DNA of 6,816 nt from Bacillota bacterium (GCA_023393155.1 JAEWML010000168.1:1-6816); one strand, 5' to 3'. Positions 1 to 5,994 are shown, numbered from the stretch's first letter. The notes: generated by a model from the sequence alone, not told the origin. Numbers and translations are program-made.

Positions 1-23
1 AAGCAGGGTACCGTCAGCGTCAT
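1..23 (-). CDS. 5' end of a divergent gene, product unknown (partial)
   Basis: Only the first seven codons and part of the eighth of a minus-strand gene lie in the window (reads MTLTVPC, then leaves the left edge). The ATG at 23-21 is chosen because an AGGAGG ribosome site lies eight bases upstream of it and a promoter-like pair is found at 62-90. An in-frame alternative does not exist at the other nearby ATG (60-58): it is in a different frame, lies almost on top of the -10 box and has no Shine-Dalgarno site. Seven residues are far too few to recognise a family, so no function is offered. It is divergent from the nfeD-like gene and may share its control region. Confidence 0.45.
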
Positions 24-61
24 GGGCCGCGCCTCCTTCAAGTGCTTCAAATGTCTGCATC

Positions 62-90
62 ACTATACCAGATATTCAAAAAATGTGCAA
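62..90 (-). promoter_or_regulatory. Promoter for the divergent left-edge gene
   Basis: On the minus strand, TTGCAC (90-85) and TATAGT (67-62) are separated by exactly 17 bases. The -10 matches the sigma-A consensus at five of six positions; the -35 keeps only the TTG. Transcription would begin near position 55, giving a leader of about 30 nt that contains the AGGAGG site of the left-edge gene. Confidence 0.5.
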
Positions 91-243
91 CGCGGCAAAA
101 TTAAAAATTCCGGGCCGCTATAAAAAACATTGTTAAGTCGCAACTTTTCAGGCGCTTGATCCGTCTAATTTATAAAAACAATTTATTCTCGGGTCTATTC
201 CAGAATCAACCGCTTTGCGGGGCTGGTATTTTTCCCGAAGATG

Positions 244-252
244 TGATACAAT
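244..252 (+). promoter_or_regulatory. Extended -10 promoter for the nfeD-qmcA operon
   Basis: TGATACAAT combines the extended -10 TGn with a TACAAT box that matches TATAAT at five of six positions. The hexamer 17 bases upstream (TGGTAT, 224-229) is a poor -35, as is common with extended -10 promoters. Transcription would start near 259 and give a leader of roughly 67 nt before the ATG at 327. Confidence 0.45.
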
Positions 253-326
253 GAGCATATGAACTATCAAGCATTTCTTTTTTATCTATTTCACCCCCAC
301 CGAATGCTTTCCAGAGGAGGTTTTTT

Positions 327-776
327 ATGATGATGATTTGGATTTGGCTGGGCGCCATTGCGCTCTTTGGCGTGGCGGAAGCCGCCACCGCCGGACTGGT
401 GTCCATCTGGTTCGTGGCAGGAGCGCTGGCCGCGCTGATTGCGGCGATGCTGAGCGCGTCCGTACCCGTGCAGTTTGCGCTTTTTCTTGTGGTATCCGCC
501 GCCGCGCTGGCGGCCACCCGCCCGTTGGTGCGGAAAATGCGGGCCAATAAGGCCGTCCCCACCAATCTGGACCGGGTAATCGGCCAGACGGGCAAGGTGA
601 CGGAAACCGTGGACAATGAAAACGCCAGCGGCGCCGTCTATGTGGACGGCAAGACCTGGACGGCCCGCAGCATCGACGGAACGGTTTTTCCCGTGGGCAG
701 TCTTGTTACTGTGTCCAAAATGGAGGGTGTTAAGCTCTTTGTGGAAAAAAATAAAATTTTGGAAGGAGTCAAATAA
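327..776 (+). CDS. Short NfeD-family membrane protein
   Basis: Short-form NfeD protein of 149 residues, a usual length for the class without the N-terminal ClpP-like protease domain. About the first 68 residues are hydrophobic and split into three likely membrane segments (roughly 3-22, 24-42 and 46-67), followed by a basic RPLVRKMR stretch at 65-72. Residues about 84-142 form the soluble NfeD C-terminal OB-fold, with GQTGKV (86-91), the VDGKTW stretch ending at W111 and PVGSLVTV (122-129). These proteins partner with SPFH/stomatin proteins in the membrane and are thought to modulate their assembly; the exact biochemical role is not settled. An SPFH gene follows immediately, matching the E. 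coli ybbJ-qmcA arrangement. The first of three consecutive ATG codons is taken as the start because AGGAGG (315-320) lies six bases before it. The family call is confident; which NfeD subgroup is not. Confidence 0.9.
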   Translation: MMMIWIWLGAIALFGVAEAATAGLVSIWFVAGALAALIAAMLSASVPVQFALFLVVSAAALAATRPLVRKMRANKAVPTNLDRVIGQTGKVTETVDNENASGAVYVDGKTWTARSIDGTVFPVGSLVTVSKMEGVKLFVEKNKILEGVK

Positions 777-1691
777 ATGCCTATTCGTATTGAAAGTATT
801 GCCCTGATTATCCTGGTGGTTCTCGTTTTGCTGCTGATCGTCAGCAACATTGTCATTGTCCAGCAGTCCAAAGCCTATGTGGTGGAGCGGCTGGGCGCGT
901 TTCGCACCGTTTGGAGCGTGGGTTTGCATTTCAAGCTTCCCTTTATCGAGCGGATTGCAAAGCGGGTGTCCCTGAAAGAACAGGTGGCGGATTTTGCGCC
1001 CCAGCCCGTCATCACCAAGGACAATGTCACCATGCAGATCGACACCGTTATTTACTTCCAGATCACCGATTCCAAGCTGTATACCTACGGTGTGGAGCGT
1101 CCCATGAACGCCATTGAAAACCTCACCGCCACCACTTTGCGAAACATCATCGGCGACATGGAGCTGGACCAGTCCCTCACCTCCCGCGACATCATCAACA
1201 CCCGGATGCGCGCCATTCTGGACGAGGCTACGGACCCCTGGGGCATCAAGGTAAACCGTGTGGAGCTGAAGAACATTCTTCCCCCTAAGGAAATTCAGAA
1301 CGCCATGGAAAAGCAGATGAAGGCGGAGCGGGAGCGCCGCGAGGCCATCCTTCAGGCCGAGGGCCAGAAGCAGAGCCAGATTCTGGTGGCGGAGGGCGAT
1401 AAGCAGTCTGCCATCCTGCGGGCCGACGCGGCAAAGCAGGCCGCCATCCTCCACGCCGAAGGCGAGGCCGAGGCCATCCTGAAGGTCCAGCAGGCCACGG
1501 CCGACGCGCTGCGCCTGCTGAACGAATCCAGCCCCAACGATCAGGTCATCAAGCTCCGGGCGCTGGAGACGATGGTGAAGGTGGCCGACGGAAAAGCCAC
1601 AAAAATTATCATTCCCTCCGAGATTCAGGGTCTGGCGGGGCTTGCCGCCAGCGCAAAAGCCCTGCTGGAGAGCGGCGAGTCTGCGAAGTAA
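777..1691 (+). CDS. qmcA: SPFH/stomatin-like membrane protein, QmcA type
   Basis: SPFH (prohibitin/stomatin/flotillin) protein of 304 residues, about the size of E. coli QmcA. One N-terminal membrane segment lies at about 7-29, followed directly by the SPFH domain (about 30-190), with landmarks VVERLGAF (35-42), GLHFKLPF (49-56) and the family motif VELKNILPP near 162-170. The C-terminal half of the helix carries five consecutive 11-residue repeats at 183-237 (for example AEGQKQSQILV and AEGDKQSAILR), which predict a long right-handed-type coiled coil used for oligomer cages. A conserved SSPNDQVIKLRALETM stretch (about 248-263) follows. Such proteins build ring or cage scaffolds at the membrane and organise membrane proteases or lipid domains. 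The ATG directly abuts the nfeD stop codon, with AGGAG at 764-768 inside the nfeD coding end, so translation is probably coupled. The symbol is by homology type; ybbK or stomatin-like protein would be equivalent names. Confidence 0.92.
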   Translation: MPIRIESIALIILVVLVLLLIVSNIVIVQQSKAYVVERLGAFRTVWSVGLHFKLPFIERIAKRVSLKEQVADFAPQPVITKDNVTMQIDTVIYFQITDSKLYTYGVERPMNAIENLTATTLRNIIGDMELDQSLTSRDIINTRMRAILDEATDPWGIKVNRVELKNILPPKEIQNAMEKQMKAERERREAILQAEGQKQSQILVAEGDKQSAILRADAAKQAAILHAEGEAEAILKVQQATADALRLLNESSPNDQVIKLRALETMVKVADGKATKIIIPSEIQGLAGLAASAKALLESGESAK

Positions 1692-1734
1692 CCATCCGCA
1701 AGGCGGGGCTTGCCGCGTTTGTTTCATATCTTTG

Positions 1735-1768
1735 ACCGGGGGGCCTGCGAAAGCGCAGGCCCCCCGGT
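1735..1768 (+). terminator. Rho-independent-type terminator after the nfeD-qmcA operon
   Basis: A perfect 15-bp stem (1735-1749 with 1754-1768) closes a four-base AAAG loop 43 bases after the qmcA stop. The stem is very GC-rich (six consecutive G-C pairs in the middle). The downstream T run is short (TTTGT), so the tail is weak but the stem is strong. A weaker hairpin (GCAAG 1698-1702 with CTTGC 1709-1713, followed by GTTTGTTT) precedes it, and a small CCGC/GCGG hairpin with GTTTT lies at 1779-1794; both could be auxiliary. Confidence 0.8.
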
Positions 1769-1810
1769 TTGTCGCACTCCGCTAGGCGGGTTTTGGGGCA
1801 GACTTGATTA

Positions 1811-1840
1811 TTTTCCGTTTTTTCATATTCAAACGGGAAA
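1811..1840 (+). promoter_or_regulatory. Inverted repeat overlapping the -35 region: possible operator
   Basis: TTTTCCGTTT (1811-1820) and AAACGGGAAA (1831-1840) form a near-perfect 10-base inverted repeat with a 10-base spacer. Only one position breaks DNA symmetry. The half-site centres are 20 bases apart, two helical turns, and the right arm ends eight bases before the -10 box. This position suits a dimeric repressor, but no regulator gene is present in the window to pair with it. Confidence 0.35.
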
Positions 1841-1845
1841 AAAGC

Positions 1846-1854
1846 TGATATAAT
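1846..1854 (+). promoter_or_regulatory. Extended -10 promoter for the xdhC operon
   Basis: TGATATAAT has a perfect TATAAT (1849-1854) plus the TGn extension. The -35 is poor: TATTCA at 1826-1831 with a 17-base spacer is the best candidate and lies in the loop and right arm of the inverted repeat at 1811-1840. Transcription would begin near 1861, giving an unusually long leader of about 175 nt to the ATG at 2036. Confidence 0.6.
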
Positions 1855-1860
1855 AACCAA

Positions 1861-2035
1861 GGACAACTGTTACATATTTCAGATATGATTGAACGCGCTT
1901 GCCTCGGCGGTGCTTCGCGCCTGTGGTGCACCTGCCGCGGGACGGCGGGCGCATACGATGAGATTGATTGTACGGCGGCGACGTACCCTTCGGTGCACTT
2001 GATCGGAATACATAGAGACAAAACGGAGGAGCCTT
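1861..2035 (+). promoter_or_regulatory. Structured 5' leader of the xdhC-family gene, class unknown
   Basis: This non-coding stretch between the promoter and the xdhC ATG is GC-rich, unlike the promoter before it. It contains several potential stems: CATAT/ATATG (1873-1887), CGGCGGTGC (1905-1913) with GCACC-T-GCCG (1928-1937, one bulge), the self-complementary GGTGCACC (1925-1932), and GTACG/CGTAC (1970-1974 with 1982-1986, seven-base loop). The ten-base GGTGCACCTG (1925-1934) recurs as GGTGCACTTG (1992-2001). These suggest a folded leader such as a riboswitch or an attenuator, but no known class was matched by eye; a molybdenum cofactor riboswitch would fit the downstream gene functionally but could not be confirmed. 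No terminator with a T run is visible before the ribosome site at 2025-2029. Confidence 0.35.
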
Positions 2036-3046
2036 ATGCGGGAGTTTTGGAACGCGCTGATACGCGGGCTGGAGAGCGGGCAGCCCGTTTGCCTTATAAG
2101 CCTTTTATCCTCCGCCGGGTCCACGCCCCGGGGCGCCGGAGCTATGATGGCGGTGCTGCCGGACGGGAGCTCCGCGGGGACCATCGGCGGCGGCAACGTG
2201 GAATACGAGGCCCAAAGACAAGCAGCCGAGATTTTGAAATCCGGCGAGGACCAGCGGCGGGACTATCGCTTCATTCAGGGCAGCGATCACAGCCTTGGAA
2301 TGGTCTGCGGCGGCGACGTGACCGTGCAGCTCCACTATATCTCTCCCAGGGACGAAGCCGCGCTGGACGCCTTCCGCACGCTTAAGGAGGCCCACGCCCG
2401 GGGGCAGGACGCATGGCTGGCCCTGCGGCTGGACGGCAGCCGCGCGGCCGAGGTCCGCGCCCTCTCCGAGGCGGATGAGGCCGATCCCGCGCTTGCCCCT
2501 TTGCTGGGGGACGGGCCTATGCTGACGGACGGGGGCTGGTTTTCGGTCCCCGTGTCCCAATCCGGGTGGGTTCATGTCTTCGGCGCGGGCCATGTGTCCC
2601 GGGCGCTGGTGTCTGCCCTGTATCCCCTTGGCTTTCGCTGCGCGGTATACGATGACCGGGCCGAATTTGCCGACCCCGCGTTTCTCCCCACGGCCCAGCA
2701 GGTTCAGGTGTGCGACTTTGAACGGCTGGACATCCCCGTTACCCCCCGGGACTATGTGGTGGTGATGACCCGGGGCCACAACGCAGACTATGAGGTGCTG
2801 TCTCAAACCCTGCGCTCCGGCGCGCGGTACATCGGCTGCATCGGAAGCAAGCAAAAGCTGGCCTTGTGCCGTAAGCGCCTGTTGGACGCAGGCTTCACGG
2901 CGGAGGAATACGCCGTGCTTCACGCACCCATCGGCCTTTCCATCGGCGCACAGACGCCGGAGGAAATTGCCGTTTCCGTGGCGGCGGAGCTGATTGCCGT
3001 CCGGGCGGGACTGGACCTCCGGCGGCAGGGGGAATCCGCCATTTAA
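2036..3046 (+). CDS. XdhC/CoxI-family molybdoenzyme maturation protein
   Basis: XdhC-family protein of 336 residues, with both usual domains. The N-terminal XdhC/CoxI domain carries GSTPRGAG (28-35), GTIGGGNVE (48-56) and GMVCGGDV (88-95, Cys91). The C-terminal Rossmann domain carries FGAGHVS (182-188), VVMTRGHNAD near 241-250, GCIGSKQK (267-274) and HAPIGLSIGAQTPEEIA (296-312). Family members bind molybdenum cofactor and help sulfurate it before insertion into xanthine-dehydrogenase-type molybdenum hydroxylases; action is cytoplasmic. The start has GGAGG (2025-2029) six bases upstream. No molybdenum hydroxylase, selenium-related or cofactor-biosynthesis gene is visible nearby, so its client enzyme must be encoded elsewhere. 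It is first in a probable operon with the dCMP deaminase 51 bases on. The family is certain; the client and the exact sulfuration role are inferred. Confidence 0.9.
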   Translation: MREFWNALIRGLESGQPVCLISLLSSAGSTPRGAGAMMAVLPDGSSAGTIGGGNVEYEAQRQAAEILKSGEDQRRDYRFIQGSDHSLGMVCGGDVTVQLHYISPRDEAALDAFRTLKEAHARGQDAWLALRLDGSRAAEVRALSEADEADPALAPLLGDGPMLTDGGWFSVPVSQSGWVHVFGAGHVSRALVSALYPLGFRCAVYDDRAEFADPAFLPTAQQVQVCDFERLDIPVTPRDYVVVMTRGHNADYEVLSQTLRSGARYIGCIGSKQKLALCRKRLLDAGFTAEEYAVLHAPIGLSIGAQTPEEIAVSVAAELIAVRAGLDLRRQGESAI

Positions 3047-3063
3047 GCAGGCTTCTTCAATCC

Positions 3064-3079
3064 CCGGCGAACGCGCCGG
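3064..3079 (+). other. Short perfect hairpin between xdhC and the deaminase gene
   Basis: CCGGCG (3064-3069) and CGCCGG (3074-3079) form a six-pair, all-GC stem with an AACG loop in the 51-base gap. It has no T run, so it is not a normal terminator. It ends seven bases before the GGAGG of the next gene and could tune mRNA stability or translation, or be incidental. Confidence 0.35.
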
Positions 3080-3097
3080 ACTTCACGGAGGACTTCT

Positions 3098-3604
3098 ATG
3101 AATCGTATCAGCAAGGAAAATTACTATCTGGACATCGCGGAGACTGTTTTGGAGCGGGCCACCTGCCTGCGCCGGGTGTACGGAGCCATCATCGTGAAAA
3201 ACGACGAGATTATCTCCACCGGCTACAACGGCGCGCCCCGGGGCAGGAAAAACTGCGTGGACATGGGCTACTGCACCCGCGAGGCGGCAAAGGTCCCCCG
3301 GGGAGAGCGGTATGAGCTGTGCCGCAGCGTCCATGCCGAGGCCAACGCCATCATTTCCGCTTCCCGGCGGGACATGGTGGGCGGAACACTGTACCTTGTG
3401 GGCCGGGACGCCCAAACCGGCGAGCTTTTGGGCGACGCCACCTCCTGCTCCATGTGCCGCAGGCAGGTGATTAACGCCGGTCTTGAACGGGTGGTCATCC
3501 GACGGACAAAAACGGAGTTCGATGTGGTCCCCGTGGAGGATTGGGTTGCCGAGGATGACTTTCCCGACTTCGGACCCATGGAGGAGCCGTCCTCTCAGCC
3601 GTAA
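3098..3604 (+). CDS. Deoxycytidylate (dCMP) deaminase
   Basis: Zinc-dependent cytidine/deoxycytidylate deaminase-fold protein of 168 residues, expected to convert dCMP to dUMP and so feed thymidylate synthesis. Catalytic features are HAEANAI (79-85), giving the zinc-binding His79 and the proton-shuttle Glu81, and the CSMC pair Cys117/Cys120. The usual motif is PCxxC; here a serine precedes the first cysteine, a mild variation. The dCMP-type signature is present: TCLRRVYGAIIV (22-33), STGYNGAPRG (40-49), and the cysteine-bearing insert before the HAE motif (CVDMGYC near 53-59 and ELCRSVHAE), distinguishing it from nucleoside, guanine or tRNA deaminases. GGAGG (3087-3091) lies six bases before the ATG. 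ComEB-type proteins of competence loci are this same family, but no competence genes are here. It lies 21 bases before the next gene, in the same probable operon. Confidence 0.92.
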   Translation: MNRISKENYYLDIAETVLERATCLRRVYGAIIVKNDEIISTGYNGAPRGRKNCVDMGYCTREAAKVPRGERYELCRSVHAEANAIISASRRDMVGGTLYLVGRDAQTGELLGDATSCSMCRRQVINAGLERVVIRRTKTEFDVVPVEDWVAEDDFPDFGPMEEPSSQP

Positions 3605-3625
3605 TTTCAGGAAGGAGGCCGTCAC

Positions 3626-5917
3626 TTGAAAACGGGCCTTGTCACCTTTTTTCATATCCATCACTACGGCGCGGTTTTACAGGCCTGCGCCACGCAGCGG
3701 GCCGTGGAACAGTTGGGAAGCTCCTGCGAGATTTTTAACTATTATGTCAATCAGGATAACGACCTGTTCCGCCGGGCGGGGGGACTTTCCTCCGCCGCTG
3801 CAAACGCCCACACCGCCCTTCACTACCGCGCCATGCGCGAGCGGCATCAGCGGTTTGAAGACTTTGCCGCCCGCAATCTGAAGATTTCCCAGCGGCGGTA
3901 TGAAAGCATGCGGGAATTGGAGAGCGCGCCCCCCTGCGACGTGTACCTCTCTGGCAGCGACCAGATCTGGAACCCGAAAATTTTCCCCGACGGGCGGTTC
4001 GACCCGGTGTTTTTCAGCCGATTTACGGCGGGGCGCAAAATCGCATACGCCCCCTCCTTCGGCATTCCCCGCATACCCGACGGGATGGAAGAGGAGCTGC
4101 GCCGGTATCTTGATGACTTTTCCCACCTCTCCGCCCGGGAGGCCCGGGGGCAGGCCATCCTCCGCGAGGTGGCCGGGCGGGAGGCCCCTGTGGTGCTGGA
4201 CCCCACCCTGCTTCTGCGTCAGGACGACTGGGCCGCCCTTTCGGCGGAGCCGAAGCAGCCCTCCGGCTACATCCTGTGCTACTGCATCAGCGCCCCCGGC
4301 CCGCTGGAGCCCTACATCCGCCGCTTGCAGGAGGAGACGGGGCTGCCCGTGGTCCAGCTTTGCGGCCTGCGGCAAAAGGTCCACCCCAAGGCGGAGTGCG
4401 TCTTTTCCGCGGGACCTGCTGAATTTCTCGGTCTGTTCCGCCACGCGGCCTATGTGTGCACCAACTCCTTCCACGGAACCGTGTTTTCCGTGCAGTTTCA
4501 AAAGCCGTTTTTCACCGCCGTTTCCCCGGCGGAGCTGGCCGCGCCGGAGCAGTCCCGCATTTTCAGTCTTCTGGACCGGCTGGGCCTTGCAAACCGCATC
4601 ATTGGAAAGGGCGACTCCGCCGGACTGTCGGCCCCTGTGGACTGGTCCGCCGCCGGGGAGCTGCTGGAGGCGGAGCGGCGGGATTCTCTGGAGTATCTCC
4701 GCGCCGCGCTGTTGAACGAACCGGTTGCCCCCCCGAAAAAGGCCGAAAGCCGCCCGGATTTACCGGAACTGGCCGCTCGGGCGGACTGCACCGGCTGCAC
4801 CGCCTGCGCCTCCGTCTGCCCGAAGGACGCCATTTCCATGGAGCCTGACCGGGAGGGCTTTTCCTACCCATTGGTCGACCCTGAAAAATGCATTCACTGC
4901 GGGCGGTGCACGGCAGTCTGCCCGCCGCTCCACCCGCCCAAGAGCTGCCCCCTCCCGGCGGTGTTCGCCGCCTGGAACCGGGACGACGTGATCCGCAAGG
5001 ACTCCACCTCCGGCGGCGTATTTTCTTTGATCGCGGCAGACACGCTGGAAAGCGGCGGCGTGGTGTTCGGCGCGGCGCTAGACGACAGGCAGCGCCTGCG
5101 GCACATCGCCTGCTTTGCGCCGGAGGATTTGCGCTATCTCCGGGGGGCAAAATACGTGCAAAGCGACCTGCGGGGCGTATACCGGGAGATTCGGGAGCTT
5201 TTGAAGTCCCGCCCCGTGCTTTTCTCCGGAACCCCCTGCCAGGTGGACGGACTGTATCATTTTCTGGGCCACCGCCCGGAAAATCTCACCACCTGCGACG
5301 TGGTGTGTCAGGGCGTTCCCTCTCCCGGCGTGTGGGCGGACATGGTTCGCTCCATCGAAAGCCGCAGGCGGCGCTCCCTGCAAACCGTGCGCTTTCGCAA
5401 CAAGGTGGCGGGCTGGAAGGACAGCCACTTCACCCTGCTTTATAAGGACGGATCGGCGGATTCAGCCCCCCTGTTCCAGACGGAGTGGGGCCGGGCATTT
5501 GGCCGGGCGCTGTTCCTGCGCCCCTGCTGCCACCGGTGCCCCTATACCTCTTTGTCCCGGACAGGGGATTTTACCCTTGGGGACTTCTGGGGCCTGCGGC
5601 CCGACGAGCTTTGCGACCAGCAGGAAAAGGGCGTGTCCCTCCTGATTGTGAATACGGCCCACGCCAGCCATATTTTCGACCGTCTCCCCCTTGGGCGGCA
5701 GCCCTTCTCACCGGAGCGGGCCGTGGCGGGAAATCCCCGGCTGGCCTCCCCCATCGCCCAGCCCGGGGACCGGGCGGCGTTTTTCGCGGCCTACGCCTTG
5801 CAGCCCTTTGATCAGGTTCGGCAGAAATTTCTCCGCCTGCCCTCTCTGCCGATTCGGATTGCAGCCAGAGCCCTCAGCCCGGAGGCAAAGGCGAAAATCA
5901 AATCCAAGCTGAAATAA
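3626..5917 (+). CDS. Fusion: polysaccharide pyruvyl transferase-like domain + ferredoxin + FrhB-like domain
   Basis: Large 763-residue protein made of two normally separate enzymes. Residues about 1-350 are a polysaccharide pyruvyl transferase-type domain: HYGAVLQA (13-20), SGSDQIWN (109-116), YAPSFG (141-146) and SFHGTVFS (281-288, conserved His283). Family members transfer the pyruvyl group of phosphoenolpyruvate onto surface-polymer sugars. A linker follows, then two [4Fe-4S] ferredoxin motifs (Cys388/391/394/398 and Cys422/425/428/432). Residues about 440-760 are FrhB-like (coenzyme F420 hydrogenase/dehydrogenase beta family): TSGGVFS (461-467), GTPCQ (535-539, Cys538), VVCQGVPS (559-566), the CCHRCPY cysteines (634-638) and GDFTLGDFWG (647-656). 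Each half has about the length of the separate proteins, so this is a full head-to-tail fusion. The TTG start is chosen from AAGGAGG (3612-3618), seven bases upstream. No membrane segment or signal peptide is evident, so it is cytoplasmic. Substrate is unknown, and a bacterial F420 role is unlikely without other evidence. Confidence 0.88.
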   Translation: MKTGLVTFFHIHHYGAVLQACATQRAVEQLGSSCEIFNYYVNQDNDLFRRAGGLSSAAANAHTALHYRAMRERHQRFEDFAARNLKISQRRYESMRELESAPPCDVYLSGSDQIWNPKIFPDGRFDPVFFSRFTAGRKIAYAPSFGIPRIPDGMEEELRRYLDDFSHLSAREARGQAILREVAGREAPVVLDPTLLLRQDDWAALSAEPKQPSGYILCYCISAPGPLEPYIRRLQEETGLPVVQLCGLRQKVHPKAECVFSAGPAEFLGLFRHAAYVCTNSFHGTVFSVQFQKPFFTAVSPAELAAPEQSRIFSLLDRLGLANRIIGKGDSAGLSAPVDWSAAGELLEAERRDSLEYLRAALLNEPVAPPKKAESRPDLPELAARADCTGCTACASVCPKDAISMEPDREGFSYPLVDPEKCIHCGRCTAVCPPLHPPKSCPLPAVFAAWNRDDVIRKDSTSGGVFSLIAADTLESGGVVFGAALDDRQRLRHIACFAPEDLRYLRGAKYVQSDLRGVYREIRELLKSRPVLFSGTPCQVDGLYHFLGHRPENLTTCDVVCQGVPSPGVWADMVRSIESRRRRSLQTVRFRNKVAGWKDSHFTLLYKDGSADSAPLFQTEWGRAFGRALFLRPCCHRCPYTSLSRTGDFTLGDFWGLRPDELCDQQEKGVSLLIVNTAHASHIFDRLPLGRQPFSPERAVAGNPRLASPIAQPGDRAAFFAAYALQPFDQVRQKFLRLPSLPIRIAARALSPEAKAKIKSKLK

Positions 5918-5954
5918 AGCCGCCCCTCAGCCGGACGACACGAAAAAAGGCACG

Positions 5955-5986
5955 GCCCCCTGCGCGGTTAAAATCGCGCAGGGGGC
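5955..5986. terminator. Convergent terminator between the fusion gene and the trpB2-like gene
   Basis: A perfect 12-bp GC-rich stem (5955-5966 with 5975-5986) closes an eight-base GTTAAAAT loop. It lies 38 bases after the fusion-gene stop and about nine bases beyond the stop of the minus-strand gene. On the minus strand it is followed after six bases by a run of six T (5948-5943), and on the plus strand only by TGAATTTGTT. It probably serves both converging genes and works better for the minus-strand one. Confidence 0.75.
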
Positions 5987-5994
5987 TGAATTTG

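Larger units (their letters stand above)
24..326. other. AT-rich divergent intergenic region
   Basis: About 300 bases without a convincing gene between two divergent transcription units. It is clearly more AT-rich than the flanking coding DNA, especially around 70-190. It holds the minus-strand promoter at 62-90, the plus-strand extended -10 at 244-252 and a small inverted repeat at 269-309. Apart from these, nothing with clear structure was seen between about 100 and 240. The reading frame that crosses 206-616 on the minus strand looks like a shadow of the nfeD-like gene. Confidence 0.6.

Noticed and set aside
291..1727. A 478-codon open frame on the minus strand across nfeD and qmcA
   Set aside because: It is antisense to two convincing family members, is rich in His, Gly, Leu and Gln in the way of antisense reading of GC-rich genes, and shows no recognisable domain or good ribosome site. 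It is a shadow.
1885..2385. A 166-codon plus-strand frame starting in the leader and overlapping xdhC
   Set aside because: There is no ribosome site before its ATG, and it overlaps the xdhC gene in another frame. The leader portion resembles no known small protein, so a leader peptide was not called.
2105..2923. A 272-codon minus-strand open frame within the xdhC gene
   Set aside because: It lies entirely antisense to a gene with clear motifs and has no recognisable family features of its own.
3064..3079. Terminator between xdhC and the deaminase gene
   Set aside because: The hairpin is perfect but lacks a following T run and sits close to the next ribosome site, so it was not called as a terminator.
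3677..4501. Minus- and plus-strand open frames inside the pyruvyl transferase half
   Set aside because: Their composition is typical of out-of-frame reading of GC-rich DNA (high Arg, Pro, Gly, Ala), while the overlapping frame has conserved motifs throughout.
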